Source of the DNA: Niallia taxi
GTDB taxonomy: Bacteria > Bacillota > Bacilli > Bacillales > Cytobacillaceae
Direction of reading: 5' to 3'
Length of the DNA stretch: 64,000 bases
Assembly (NCBI RefSeq): GCF_004005475.1
Contig: NZ_RZTZ01000008.1
Location: forward strand, 1 to 64,000
This document shows positions 35,992 through 45,018 of this stretch, one piece after another (position 1 is the first letter of the stretch; each line of letters opens with the position of its first letter). The notes beneath the pieces were generated by a model. That model did no database searches, was not told where the DNA came from, and worked only from the letters and a program-made list of their open reading frames with translations. Position numbers and translations under genes: made by a program.

Positions 35992-36114
35992 TTGAAAAAC
36001 CTGTTTGTTTTCCTTTCGATTTTGTTTATTATTTTCTCCAATGGGGACCATCCAAAGGGAGGATATAAGGAAGAACGAAAGCCTCGGTCTAAAGAGGAAA
36101 CAATTCAATCATGA
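35992..36114 (+). CDS. Putative 40-residue secreted or membrane peptide
   Basis: TTG at 35992 behind AGAAAGAAG opens a frame for 40 residues: a hydrophobic N-terminus (LFVFLSILFIIFSNG) and a basic, charged tail (KGGYKEERKPRSKEE). A strong terminator starts 2 nt after the stop, which supports a real short transcript. The charge layout suggests a small exported or membrane-tethered peptide. No family recognised. Confidence 0.4.
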   Translation: MKNLFVFLSILFIIFSNGDHPKGGYKEERKPRSKEETIQS

Positions 36115-36115
36115 G

Positions 36116-36157
36116 AGAAAGGGAAGAGCAAGTGTTTTGCTCCTCCCTTTCTTTTTT
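36116..36157. terminator. Bidirectional terminator
   Basis: Stem GAAAGGGA-A-GAGCAA with TTGCTC-C-TCCCTTTC (one internal mismatch), loop GTGTT, followed by six Ts on the plus strand. It overlaps the end of the convergent methyltransferase gene. Confidence 0.8.
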
Positions 36158-36824
36158 ACTGAACTATTGTTAGCACAAATCCGTCATATCCCTTTTCGCC
36201 AACTGTTTGGATACCGACAGAATCTGCCCGTTCATCTTTTGTAAGAATGTCTATGAATTTCCTGATTCCGAGCACCTTTTCATCACAGGTGTTCTTATTT
36301 ATGACTTCGCCATCCCGGACAACATTATCAGAAACAATCACTGCACCTTTTGCGGCCAATTGAAGTGCCCATTTAATATAATGGGGATTATTTGGCTTAT
36401 CTGCATCTATGAAGATAAAGTCAAAATTGGAGAATCCTTGTGCCTGTAATGTGGGCAAGGTGCTTAATGCAGGTCCTTCTATTATCGTAACTTTATTCGC
36501 TAGTTTAACTGAGTTTATATTTGCTTGTGCTGTTTTTACGTGAATGGGGTCTACCTCTAATGTGACTATTTTTCCGTCTTCTGGGAGGGTGCGAGCGAGC
36601 CATATGGTGCTGTAGCCGCCAAGTGTGCCGATCTCTAAGATGTTTTTTGCGCCTTTTAGCTGTGCAAGCATTGCGAGGAATTTTCCTTGTATTGGAGTAA
36701 CATCAATTTCTGGTAAGCCATGCTTTTGATTATTGTCTCTTACATATTGCAAATCTTTGCTTTCTGGCTGAAACTGTTCCGTAAAATAGTGGTCAACTGA
36801 ATTCCAAGTTTTATCGTTTTTCAT
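36156..36824 (-). CDS. SAM-dependent O-methyltransferase (class I, COMT-like)
   Basis: A 222-residue methyltransferase. SAM motif I is NILEIGTLGGYSTIWLA, motif II region VTLEVDPIHVKTAQANI, and the metal/catalytic region holds FIFIDADKPNNPHYI with the acidic residues that bind a divalent cation. It resembles YrrM/caffeoyl-CoA-type methyltransferases acting on catechol-like groups. The open frame extends far upstream, but AAAGGAG before the ATG at 36824 sets the start. A LysR gene diverges from it 108 bp away and probably controls it. Confidence 0.85.
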   Translation of the reverse strand: MKNDKTWNSVDHYFTEQFQPESKDLQYVRDNNQKHGLPEIDVTPIQGKFLAMLAQLKGAKNILEIGTLGGYSTIWLARTLPEDGKIVTLEVDPIHVKTAQANINSVKLANKVTIIEGPALSTLPTLQAQGFSNFDFIFIDADKPNNPHYIKWALQLAAKGAVIVSDNVVRDGEVINKNTCDEKVLGIRKFIDILTKDERADSVGIQTVGEKGYDGFVLTIVQ

Positions 36825-36932
36825 AATAACCAACTCCTTTTGGATTATATATCCATTGTAAGTTATAATTGTATATAAATAAAATACATGTTTCTTATAT
36901 TTATATAAATAAAAGTTATAAGGAGGAGTTAG

Positions 36933-37841
36933 ATGAACCTTCATGGACTTCGCTTGTTTCATCATGTAGCAAGTTTGGGGAGCTTTACGAAAGCTGCGGA
37001 AATTCTGCTGATAAGTCAGCCTGCTGTATCGAGCCAAATCAAGCAATTTGAGAAAGAGCTGGGAATCGCCTTGTTTCATAAGAATGGCAAAAGGTTTACT
37101 TTAACACCGTTTGGAGAAGCACTTGCGCAAAAAGCAGAGCTGTTTTTTGCTCATGAAATACAACTAGAACAGTTTGTACAAGATTATAAAACAGCGAAAA
37201 AGGGGCGGCTTCATATTACTGCAACCTATCTTCCTGCGAACTTTCTTATCCCGCAATGGGCAGCTGCCTTTAAAGCAGCCAATGAGGAGGTTGAAATAAG
37301 CATTACAACGAGAAATTCAACAGAAGCCTTTCGTGAATTGATTCATTATAAAGCCGATATGGCCATGTATGCAGGCGGACTGGAAGAGCAGATGGAGGAA
37401 GTAGAGTGGAGACAGCTTTTTCAGGATGAGATATGGTTTGTCGTTTCCCCGCAGCATAGGCTTGCGAACAGTACCGTATCACTTGACGATGTTATGAAAG
37501 AGCCTTTTATCATGAGAGAAGCAGGCAGTTCCACAAGAGAAAGGCTGTTCTCCTTATGTCACACACATCAGGTAAAACCGCCAAAGATTGCTTTGCAGTT
37601 TACCGGTTTAAATGAGGCTGTCCGTTCTGTCATGACAGGTTATGGCGTCAACTTCGTGTCCTCGCTAGTTGTTAAGGAGTATGTGAAAACAGGACAGCTT
37701 GCAAGGGTTTTTGTTGATATAGCACCAGTAAAGAATATTATTGCCATTTGTACACGCAAGGGCGAAAATCTACCCCCAGTAGTTAAGGAATTTATTCATT
37801 TATGTATGGAAAGCAGCAAACACAGTAATGCAGGAGAATAG
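36933..37841 (+). CDS. LysR-family transcriptional regulator
   Basis: A 302-residue LysR protein: HTH in residues 1-60 (SFTKAAEILLISQPAVSSQIK), effector domain from about 90. AAGGAGGAG is 5 nt before the ATG. It is divergently arranged with the O-methyltransferase gene across a short, very AT-rich promoter region. The ligand is unknown. Confidence 0.9.
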   Translation: MNLHGLRLFHHVASLGSFTKAAEILLISQPAVSSQIKQFEKELGIALFHKNGKRFTLTPFGEALAQKAELFFAHEIQLEQFVQDYKTAKKGRLHITATYLPANFLIPQWAAAFKAANEEVEISITTRNSTEAFRELIHYKADMAMYAGGLEEQMEEVEWRQLFQDEIWFVVSPQHRLANSTVSLDDVMKEPFIMREAGSSTRERLFSLCHTHQVKPPKIALQFTGLNEAVRSVMTGYGVNFVSSLVVKEYVKTGQLARVFVDIAPVKNIIAICTRKGENLPPVVKEFIHLCMESSKHSNAGE

Positions 37842-38189
37842 ATGTAGGTAGTAAGAGGCGCGAAGAAAGCCTCAATTTAAAATAGGGACAAGCAGTAGTG
37901 AATAGGCAGGGAAGAGTGCTGGCAATACTATAACCAAAGCTAATAACCCCTCCAAATAACAATTCCCAATAATATTTGCAGCACTCCTAAAAAGCCTAAT
38001 AAAGTTTAAATAGAATAGGAATATTTTCGCCAATTACTTAATATATTTAATTCTGATAAGGTTATTATGTGATTTTTCCTTTTTGTGGTATTGAAAGGGG
38101 GGATGCTGCCAAAAAAAATAAGCTTTGCCCGAGTCGTCTATCGGAAGATTTTAAGGACATTCTTCGTTATCACGGAGGTGAGAGTAAAA
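37842..38189. other. Intergenic region, nothing firm
   Basis: No gene, hairpin with T-run or clear operator was seen. An open frame running into the next gene from 38085 lacks a good start. The region likely holds the promoter for the gene at 38190. Confidence 0.4.
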
Positions 38190-38513
38190 ATGAAGAAAGT
38201 ACTTCTGTTCATTTCAAATTTTCTCTACGGTGGTTTTGTATTAACCGCCTTGTTCGAAAATTTCAAACGGATCCGCGACGGTTTTGCCAGTGGGACTGTG
38301 TCATTCTCCAAAACGCCAATTTTGGAGATGGTTCAATTCTTGATGGACGACTGGGCTTATAAGTGGGTTGCAATCTGGGCTATTGTTGGGCTTATCCTTT
38401 ATCTTCTGCACGCCAATGCAGAACGGAAGAAAAAAGCCGAAGCCGCAGATAAGGAACGCTTATTTCGATGGTTAGACGAATACCGAAATAAACAAAATAG
38501 AAAAAGCAAATAG
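38190..38513 (+). CDS. Small membrane protein with cytoplasmic coiled coil
   Basis: A 107-residue protein with two hydrophobic helices (residues 3-20 and about 55-75, KWVAIWAIVGLILYLLHA) and a charged helical tail (ERKKKAEAADKERLFRWLDEY). GGAGGTGAGAG precedes the ATG at 38190; upstream in-frame starts lack support. No family recognised. Confidence 0.55.
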   Translation: MKKVLLFISNFLYGGFVLTALFENFKRIRDGFASGTVSFSKTPILEMVQFLMDDWAYKWVAIWAIVGLILYLLHANAERKKKAEAADKERLFRWLDEYRNKQNRKSK

Positions 38514-38530
38514 TAGATTATTTCTTTAAC

Positions 38531-38564
38531 GCACATTCGCGCCAACGAATGTGCTTTGCTTTTT
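38531..38564 (+). terminator. Intrinsic terminator
   Basis: Stem GCACATTCG/CGAATGTGC with a 6-nt loop, then a T-rich tail, 17 nt after the preceding stop codon. Confidence 0.75.
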
Positions 38565-39005
38565 ATATAGTATGACGCACTTTATAAAAAATGACTGATT
38601 AAAGTCAATAAGTGCAAGCATGAATATAGCTTGTCTTAAGTAAAGCATAACTTATTGAAAGTGCTATAGACAAGTGATATTGTCAGCTTTCCCAAAGGAT
38701 TTGCAGGATATTCACCGACGAAAAGAACTTAAAAAATAATAAAGTCTGTGAAAATATGAAACAATAAATTTTTTATAATTTTTTTCATATCCAGAATTTG
38801 GTTAGTAATGATAAAATGATACATACAGTATATACAGAATGTGAAAGGTAGATACTTGGATACCTCCGTATCGGTAAATAAGCTGAGCTACTTAAAATTC
38901 CGGTGGTCTGAATTTTTATGTTAGCAGGTTGGTAATCCGCAGATAACATGGATAAAGAAGCAATTGGGAAAGCATAGAATAATAGATTGTTTGGAGGGAA
39001 CGAAT
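38565..39005. other. Intergenic region with a possible coding scrap
   Basis: No intact gene. A short open stretch near 38686-38742 (AFPKDLQDIHRRKELKK) looks like the tail of a lost gene. The rest is AT-rich and should contain the promoter of the SUFU-domain gene. Confidence 0.35.
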
Positions 39006-39665
39006 GTGAATAAACAGGAGTATAAAAAGCAGGCAGCAGAACAAGAGGATTGGGCACCAGGCTGGGATGCTATTGATGATGTTTTTGCGGGACTTTATGC
39101 AGAGCAAGAGCCGGCTCATTTCGCAACAGACCTCCATGCAAGAGCGATATTCGGAGGCGACCAATATTTAGATGGCTATAGCATTTATCAGTCAGCAAAT
39201 GGCTATATGCATATTCTAACATATGGAATGACTGAGCTTTACTCTGAAGAAGAAGCCTTTGGTGGTGAGTGGAGCAAATGGGGCTATGAGATGACCATAA
39301 AATTAAAGGGAAAATCTTATGATGACTGTATGTGGGTCCTTGACATGTTGTCTAATTTGGCTAGTTATACCTTTACACAAAAAAGATTTTTAGAACCACT
39401 CCAATATATAGCAGGAAATGGCACATCCATACATATCGGAGCAGAATCGCAAATCACAGCATTATTGGTGGTGAATGATACGGAAGCGGCAGGTGTGGAC
39501 ACAGTCCACGGCAGGGTCGATTTTCTTCAGTTAGTAGGAATTACGGAAAGGGAATCGGAGTTAATAAAAGAAGATCATACAAAAGCGACTGAGCTTGTTG
39601 GAAAAATGAAACAAGACAATCCTTATTTGGTAACAGATATGAAAAGGAACTACTCTTACCTCTAA
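39006..39665 (+). CDS. SUFU (suppressor of fused) domain protein, possible immunity protein
   Basis: A 219-residue protein. The sequence WDAIDDVFAGLYAEQEPAHFA at residues 19-39, then GGDQYLDGYSIYQSANGYMHILTYGMTELY, is typical of bacterial SUFU domains. Such proteins in Bacillus (for example YqcF) act as immunity partners of secreted toxins. No toxin gene is adjacent, so it may be an orphan. GGAGGG 5 nt before GTG at 39006 decides the start over the ATG at 38964. Confidence 0.75.
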   Translation: MNKQEYKKQAAEQEDWAPGWDAIDDVFAGLYAEQEPAHFATDLHARAIFGGDQYLDGYSIYQSANGYMHILTYGMTELYSEEEAFGGEWSKWGYEMTIKLKGKSYDDCMWVLDMLSNLASYTFTQKRFLEPLQYIAGNGTSIHIGAESQITALLVVNDTEAAGVDTVHGRVDFLQLVGITERESELIKEDHTKATELVGKMKQDNPYLVTDMKRNYSYL

Positions 39666-39678
39666 TTTATGTCGTTTT

Positions 39679-39703
39679 AGCTGTCAGAAGGGCAGCTTTT
39701 TTT
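39679..39703 (+). terminator. Intrinsic terminator
   Basis: Short stem AGCTG/CAGCT (extended by weaker pairs) with seven Ts, 14 nt after the SUFU gene. Confidence 0.6.
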
Positions 39704-39838
39704 AACTAAAAAAGGAAAAAAAAGCAAGTTTTACTAGAAATCAGATGGAAAGCTGATATAATGCTAGTATGTATTAGTTTTTGAAGAAGTCTTATTTTAT
39801 TAATTGTGAAAATATTCACAAGGTAAAGAGGTTGATTT

Positions 39839-40753
39839 ATGAAAAACAATGCTATTTATGTAGAAACCCTCATTAAAGCAAATATAGAAGAGGTGTGGGA
39901 AAGCACGCAAACACCAGAGCTGCATGAGCAATGGGATATAAGGTTTTCTTCTATTTCCTACCTATTGAAAAAGACAGAAGCAGAGCCACAGTCCTTTCGA
40001 TATGAAAGAAAACTTTGCTTTGGCTTAAAGGTAACAGGCTGGGGAAAAAGTGTTGGTACACATAATAAGCAGGATGGGACCAAAACCTCTTCGCTTCATT
40101 TTGGGACAGAGCAAGCAATTTCACCAATTAAGGAAGGAAGGGGCTATTGGCAATACATCCCTGCTGAAGAAGGGACAATATTTATTACACAATATGACTA
40201 TGATTTCCAAAAAAAAGGGGTGTATGGTCAGTTTATTGATATTTTCTTTCGTCCGCTCATCGGCTGGGGAACAGCATTAAGCTTTGATGTATTGAAAAGG
40301 TGGCTTGAGAAAGGTGAGTTGCCAAGATGGCAGTATTTACGCTTTTGCTGCAATATACTTATTTCTTTGTTGTTTTGCTTTGTTTGGGTATATCAAGGGG
40401 TGTTTCCTAAAATACTGGCACATCATCCTTTAGAAATATCCATGCTATCAAGCTTAACATCTTTAACTGGGACTAAAGCTGAGGCAGCAGTGGCCATTAT
40501 TGGCATTGCTGAAATTGTATTTGGCGTTGTTTGGCTTTTATACCGTAACAAGAGGCAGCTATATACACTGCAGTTAATTGTTTTTCCTGTATTAACATTG
40601 TCAGCAGTGATTGCAGAGCCGTCCATTTGGGCACATCCCTTTAGTCCTGTCCCATTTAATATGAGTCTTTGGATTCTTTCTGTAGTAGGATTTGTACTTG
40701 CAAAAGATGTCCCAACTGCGACTAACTGTATACGAAAGAAAAGGATGGGATGA
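39839..40753 (+). CDS. SRPBCC-domain protein fused to DoxX-like membrane domain
   Basis: A 304-residue protein. Residues 1-150 have the START/SRPBCC outline (VETLIKANIEEVWESTQTPELHEQWD), usually a hydrophobic-ligand pocket. Residues 165-295 contain four membrane helices resembling a DoxX-like domain (TGTKAEAAVAIIGIAEIVFGVVWLL). It is followed within 5 nt by a DUF4166 gene and then a YndJ-like gene, so the three form one operon. A lipid- or membrane-related function is plausible but unproven. Confidence 0.7.
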   Translation: MKNNAIYVETLIKANIEEVWESTQTPELHEQWDIRFSSISYLLKKTEAEPQSFRYERKLCFGLKVTGWGKSVGTHNKQDGTKTSSLHFGTEQAISPIKEGRGYWQYIPAEEGTIFITQYDYDFQKKGVYGQFIDIFFRPLIGWGTALSFDVLKRWLEKGELPRWQYLRFCCNILISLLFCFVWVYQGVFPKILAHHPLEISMLSSLTSLTGTKAEAAVAIIGIAEIVFGVVWLLYRNKRQLYTLQLIVFPVLTLSAVIAEPSIWAHPFSPVPFNMSLWILSVVGFVLAKDVPTATNCIRKKRMG

Positions 40754-40757
40754 GAAG

Positions 40758-41366
40758 ATGATATATAAAGAAATACTTGGTGATGACTTCAATAAGCTTC
40801 ATCCAAAGCTGCAGGAACGCTATTCAATCACAATGGATTGTCCATTTCACGGAAAGGGAATAATGCTTCATATTAGCAACGGAAAAAGATGGTTAAAGTC
40901 CTTTTTGAGATTAGCTGTTCGCTGGAAGTTTCTGTTTCCAGAAGAAGGCAGCAATATCCCCTTTACAATAAGAAATACATCTAAGCAGCTTGCGAATGGG
41001 GACCAAGAAATATATTGGGAACGCAGTTTTCATTTTCAGCATGTAACCAGACATTTCAATGCTTTTATGACAATTGATCCAGAACAAAGGATTGTAAAAG
41101 ATTATTTAGGAGAACCGAATTTGTTTTATTCTGATTTAACCTTTCTTGTTGCATCGAACGGAGAATTGCATATCCAATCTGGAGCACAGCGCATCCTTCT
41201 TGGAAAATGGGAGGTTCCTATCCCGCGTTTATTAGAAGGTAAAGTAATGGTTAAGGAGGGCTATGATGACGTAAATGGACTATACACTATTCACGTGGAT
41301 ATCAGAAACCCGATGTTAGGAAGGTTGATGGCTTATGATGGCAGATTCAAGCAAGAGGATAGATAA
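40758..41366 (+). CDS. DUF4166 family protein
   Basis: A 202-residue soluble protein. LGDDFNKLHPKLQERYS at the N-terminus and the beta-rich middle (IPFTIRNTSKQLANGDQEIYWERSFHF) match DUF4166, often fused to or adjacent to SDR or YndJ-like proteins. GGGATGAGAAG precedes the ATG at 40758. Its end overlaps the next gene by 32 nt, implying coupling. Unknown function. Confidence 0.75.
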   Translation: MIYKEILGDDFNKLHPKLQERYSITMDCPFHGKGIMLHISNGKRWLKSFLRLAVRWKFLFPEEGSNIPFTIRNTSKQLANGDQEIYWERSFHFQHVTRHFNAFMTIDPEQRIVKDYLGEPNLFYSDLTFLVASNGELHIQSGAQRILLGKWEVPIPRLLEGKVMVKEGYDDVNGLYTIHVDIRNPMLGRLMAYDGRFKQEDR

Positions 41367-42915
41367 GTTTACGATGATAAGTGGACTGGTATTATTTCTG
41401 GCAAGCTGGTTTTATACAACAGAGCTTCATTTCTTGTTATTAACGGCTGCACAACTGATTCTGGTTCCAATGACACTCCATTTAGTAATGGAAATAAACA
41501 AGAAACAGGCGTTTATTATTGGAGCAGGACAAGTGTCTGTATTTTTATTGCATGTTATCACTATTCATACAGGACAAATGTTTTTATCAGTAATTTATCT
41601 ATTGTTTACACTGTATGTGGCATTATGCGGCCTTGGCCGATTTTTTAGGCGTGGTTTTGTCAACTGGGCGGAGATATCTATTGATATAGGTATGATGTAT
41701 TTATTTATGGGAGGAATTTGGTTTTTTATTCATATTAATGGGATAAATACAGGTTTCAGTCCAATGCTTAATTGGCTGACAGCCATACACTTTCATTATT
41801 CCGCCTTCTTATTGCCAATATCAATTGGTTTCTTTGGTCGTATTCATAAGTCAGCTCTTTACAATGTGATTGTGCCATTCATTTTAGCTGCACCAATGCT
41901 TGTCGCGATAGGCATAACATTTTGGCCACTACTCGAATTTATTGCTGTTATTTTTTATATCTTTGCAATTTATAGCTTAATATATCTTGCACTTAAGACT
42001 AAATTTTCCTATTTCCTACAAGGGCTGTTTATTCGTTTATCTTTTAGTGCCCTTGGTATCACAATCCTGTTTTCTCTCGTCTATTCGGTTGGACGTGCCT
42101 ACGGAAAATGGTATGTAACATTAGACTTTATGCTGTTATTCCATGGGTTAGTGAACTGTATATTCTTCGGACTAATAGGTGTACTTGGATGGTCACTTCA
42201 TCTGCCTGAATCGAAGCAGGCTGTCTGGAGCTTTCCCGTCAGTAGGATAAGAGGGAAATTAACTACAGATAATAGCTATAAATCAGGGCTAGTTGATGAT
42301 CTTAGTGAATTTGCTGAAATTAAAGAATTACCTAAAACAATCGTAAATTTCTACGAGCAAACGAATAAATATCGTTTATTTGCAACAACTTATTGGGCAG
42401 CTTGGTTTAAACCACTGCTTATTATATATAAACCTGTTAGTATTTGGCTTAATCAATTGAATTTGCCTGTTTCAAAGAAACGGGTGGAAATGCACGGGCA
42501 AATTCTTGGGGTCAATCCATTGCTTGATGGCCGAAAAAGCCCGCGAGCTTGGGTGCGAGACGTGAATGGAAGTACCGTTTTCACCGCCATTTATTCTAGT
42601 CATGAAAATAATGGCACGACATATATGAATATCGCCTTACCGCTTCCTTTTTCTACAATGATCGGAATCCTGCGTCTTGAAATGAGAAATAAATCTCTCG
42701 TGTTGTCTAGTCGAGGAGATGGGGATCAGGGTATATACCTGGCAACAGGAAAACTGCTATTTAAGCTGCCATTATCTGAAGACTTTTTGATTGAGGAAAA
42801 ACAAGCTGGAGAACTTACCGCTATACATAAAATGAAGCTATTTGGCCTTCCTTTTCTGCAGATTAACTATCATATAGTTGAAAAAAACATCCCTAAACGT
42901 AAACTTCCTATTTGA
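41335..42915 (+). CDS. YndJ-like multi-pass membrane protein
   Basis: A 526-residue protein. The first 300 residues hold eight to nine hydrophobic segments; the C-terminal 200 residues form a soluble domain that repeats DUF4166-like features (MHGQILGVNPLLDGRKSPRAW). This architecture matches B. subtilis YndJ. The start within the DUF4166 gene (41335) has a weak AGGAAGG upstream; 41338 and 41377 are alternatives. Partner of the two genes before it. Confidence 0.7.
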   Translation: MMADSSKRIDKFTMISGLVLFLASWFYTTELHFLLLTAAQLILVPMTLHLVMEINKKQAFIIGAGQVSVFLLHVITIHTGQMFLSVIYLLFTLYVALCGLGRFFRRGFVNWAEISIDIGMMYLFMGGIWFFIHINGINTGFSPMLNWLTAIHFHYSAFLLPISIGFFGRIHKSALYNVIVPFILAAPMLVAIGITFWPLLEFIAVIFYIFAIYSLIYLALKTKFSYFLQGLFIRLSFSALGITILFSLVYSVGRAYGKWYVTLDFMLLFHGLVNCIFFGLIGVLGWSLHLPESKQAVWSFPVSRIRGKLTTDNSYKSGLVDDLSEFAEIKELPKTIVNFYEQTNKYRLFATTYWAAWFKPLLIIYKPVSIWLNQLNLPVSKKRVEMHGQILGVNPLLDGRKSPRAWVRDVNGSTVFTAIYSSHENNGTTYMNIALPLPFSTMIGILRLEMRNKSLVLSSRGDGDQGIYLATGKLLFKLPLSEDFLIEEKQAGELTAIHKMKLFGLPFLQINYHIVEKNIPKRKLPI

Positions 42916-42923
42916 ACTATTCC

Positions 42924-42956
42924 AGAGGCTAAAAGAAACTTTTAGCCTCTTTTTAT
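42924..42956 (+). terminator. Intrinsic terminator
   Basis: A 12-bp perfect stem AGAGGCTAAAAG/CTTTTAGCCTCT with a 3-nt loop and T tail ends the SRPBCC-DUF4166-YndJ operon. Confidence 0.85.
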
Positions 42957-43015
42957 TGACTTACTGAAGGGAATTTATTAGTTGACAGGACAGGAATTAT
43001 AAAATAAAATAATGA

Positions 43016-43056
43016 AATACTTTATAAAAAGTACTTTAATTTGAGTACTTTAATTT
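43016..43056. promoter_or_regulatory. Three 14-bp tandem elements, probable PadR operator
   Basis: AATACTTTATAAAA (43016), AGTACTTTAATTTG (43030) and AGTACTTTAATTTT (43044) follow one another with an exact 14-bp period, 22 nt before the YhgE-like gene. The AGTACT core is palindromic. The position near the promoter fits a binding site for the PadR regulator of the same operon. Confidence 0.5.
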
Positions 43057-43077
43057 TATTAAGGGGATGTAAAAAAC

Positions 43078-44262
43078 ATGAAGTTTAAACAGTTCTTAAA
43101 AACAAGAGGTGCAATTGCTGCCATCTTTATGGGGATTTTCTATGCGATTGCTATGCTCGGCATCTTCTTGCCAGGATACTCTGCAATTCCAGGAAATGTA
43201 GATAAATTGCCAATTGCCATTGTTAACGATGATGCAGGGGAATATGGTGCACAGATTGCGAGTCAGTTAGAGGAGAACTTGCCTTTTAAAAATATCGAAA
43301 CAGACCTGTCCAACAGCCAAGCGTTAAAAGATTTAGATAAAAACGATTTAGCGTTAGTTGTTCATATTCCAGAAACATTCTCTGCAGATATGCAAAAAGG
43401 AGAGGTTTCATCAAGTATTGATTTCACTATTAATGAAGCAGGTGCAACTACTGTTTCCTCAACAATGAACTCAGTTGTCACACAAATAAACAATCAACTG
43501 AGCACACAGTTTTCCCAGCAAACAGCTCAAGGTGTGTTAATGAACTTTAATGTACCCGAAGATCAGGCTGCAGAATTAGCGAATAAAATTGAGACAGCCT
43601 ACACAGGAAATGTCGTATCCATTAATGAAATACCAGATGGCATGAATAATAATATGCTGCCGATGTTTTTGACAATGGCAGGTTATGTTGGTGCGATGAT
43701 TGGTGCAATGCAACTAGTAGCTGCATTTAAAGCTAGCCGCGGTAAAGCAAGCAAAACAAAACTATTCCTTTATGTACAATCAACAGCATTATTGATTGCC
43801 GTAACATCATCATTGATTGCTTTAGGTATTACTTATTTAGTAAACCAGCCAAGCGGTGAATTATTCTTTGGAATTCTTGGCCAGCAAATTTTGAACTACC
43901 TAGTTTGCTTTAACTTTACAGCAATTTTGCTTTTCTTAGTGGGAGAAGGCGGCATGATATTGAACCTCCCAATTCTTTTATTCCAAACATTAGCAAATGG
44001 TGCAACAATTCCAAGAGATATGATGTACTTGCCATATGAATGGATGAGTCATATTTCACCAATGTATTATTCTGTTCAAGCTTACTTTGCAAACATGTAT
44101 GGAGGCATTAGCCCAAGTCCATATATTTGGTCAATGGTCGCAATTGGTGCTGTTGCGATGTTAATTAATATCGTCATCGTTACATTTGTTCACAAGCATG
44201 TGCCAGTGGAAGACAAAGAAGCAGAGGTAAATGTGAAGAATGGTGCTGAAATTACTGCTTAA
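43078..44262 (+). CDS. YhgE/Pip-like ABC-2 type membrane protein
   Basis: A 394-residue protein. One N-terminal helix (residues 11-33), a large extracytoplasmic domain (DKLPIAIVNDDAGEYG ... DLALVVHIPETFSADMQKGEV), then five C-terminal helices (about residues 195-375). This is the layout of YhgE/Pip and DUF3533 proteins, related to ABC-2 permeases and to the phage-infection protein. AAGGGGATG precedes the ATG. It is followed by a PadR gene, a combination common for drug-efflux or envelope-stress genes. Confidence 0.8.
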   Translation: MKFKQFLKTRGAIAAIFMGIFYAIAMLGIFLPGYSAIPGNVDKLPIAIVNDDAGEYGAQIASQLEENLPFKNIETDLSNSQALKDLDKNDLALVVHIPETFSADMQKGEVSSSIDFTINEAGATTVSSTMNSVVTQINNQLSTQFSQQTAQGVLMNFNVPEDQAAELANKIETAYTGNVVSINEIPDGMNNNMLPMFLTMAGYVGAMIGAMQLVAAFKASRGKASKTKLFLYVQSTALLIAVTSSLIALGITYLVNQPSGELFFGILGQQILNYLVCFNFTAILLFLVGEGGMILNLPILLFQTLANGATIPRDMMYLPYEWMSHISPMYYSVQAYFANMYGGISPSPYIWSMVAIGAVAMLINIVIVTFVHKHVPVEDKEAEVNVKNGAEITA

Positions 44263-44307
44263 TTTTGCTAGAATAAGGATAATTCTCTGTGAAGGAGTAC
44301 AATCGTT

Positions 44308-44850
44308 ATGTCCACTCAAATTCAAATCTTCATCTTAAGCAGGCTAATGGAGGAAAACAATTATCCTTATAAAATTAAAAAACAGCTTTCAGAGCCAATT
44401 CCACTTGATCAGCTTGTTGGTTTAACAGAAAGCAAGCTTTACTATCACTTTGATTCACTAGTAAAGCAAGGTTTGATCGAAATTGTTGAAGTAATAAAAG
44501 AAGAACACAGACCAGATAAACAAGTATTTGGCATTACTGAAAAAGGCAAGCAAGAATTGCCGAAGAAAATATATAAGCTGTTTGAGAATGCTGATGCTAT
44601 CACAGATATGCTCGTAGGTTTATCTAACTTGGATTATGTTGACCGCAACAAAATCATAGATATACTCGAAAAAAAGCTGGAAAGCTTTACTGCACGGTGG
44701 GAGCAAGTGAAGACATTTGATAAAGTGGAATTTTACCCAGATAAAGAAAAGCTGCTTAATTTTATAAGTGGGTATTATTCAACAAGAACAGACCATACAA
44801 TACGTTGGATGGAAGAGCTAATCAACAGATTGAAAAATGAGGAAATATAA
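44308..44850 (+). CDS. PadR-family transcriptional regulator
   Basis: A 180-residue protein with an N-terminal winged helix (LILSRLMEENNYPYKIKKQL, then LTESKLYYHFDSLVKQGLIE) and a C-terminal helical dimerisation domain. GAAGGAG precedes the ATG. It is encoded 45 nt after the YhgE-like gene and probably represses that promoter through the 14-bp repeats. Confidence 0.88.
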   Translation: MSTQIQIFILSRLMEENNYPYKIKKQLSEPIPLDQLVGLTESKLYYHFDSLVKQGLIEIVEVIKEEHRPDKQVFGITEKGKQELPKKIYKLFENADAITDMLVGLSNLDYVDRNKIIDILEKKLESFTARWEQVKTFDKVEFYPDKEKLLNFISGYYSTRTDHTIRWMEELINRLKNEEI

Positions 44851-44854
44851 GGAG

Positions 44855-44888
44855 ACAAGCCGGAATTAGATTTCGGCTTGTTTTTTTT
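44855..44888 (+). terminator. Intrinsic terminator
   Basis: Stem ACAAGCCG/CGGCTTGT with an 11-nt loop and an eight-T tail immediately after the PadR stop. Confidence 0.85.
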
Positions 44889-45018
44889 GTCACCATATAA
44901 AATGATGTAAAAACGCTGTTAAAGCTAAAAATAGTCAAATTGATACAACAAATGACGCAAATTTTGGATAATCGATTATAATAATAGATAACTTAAAAAG
45001 AATAAGATGGTGATTTTT

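Noticed and set aside
38686-38742. Short reading frame AFPKDLQDIHRRKELKK
   Set aside because: Too short and without a start; too little to assign a parent.
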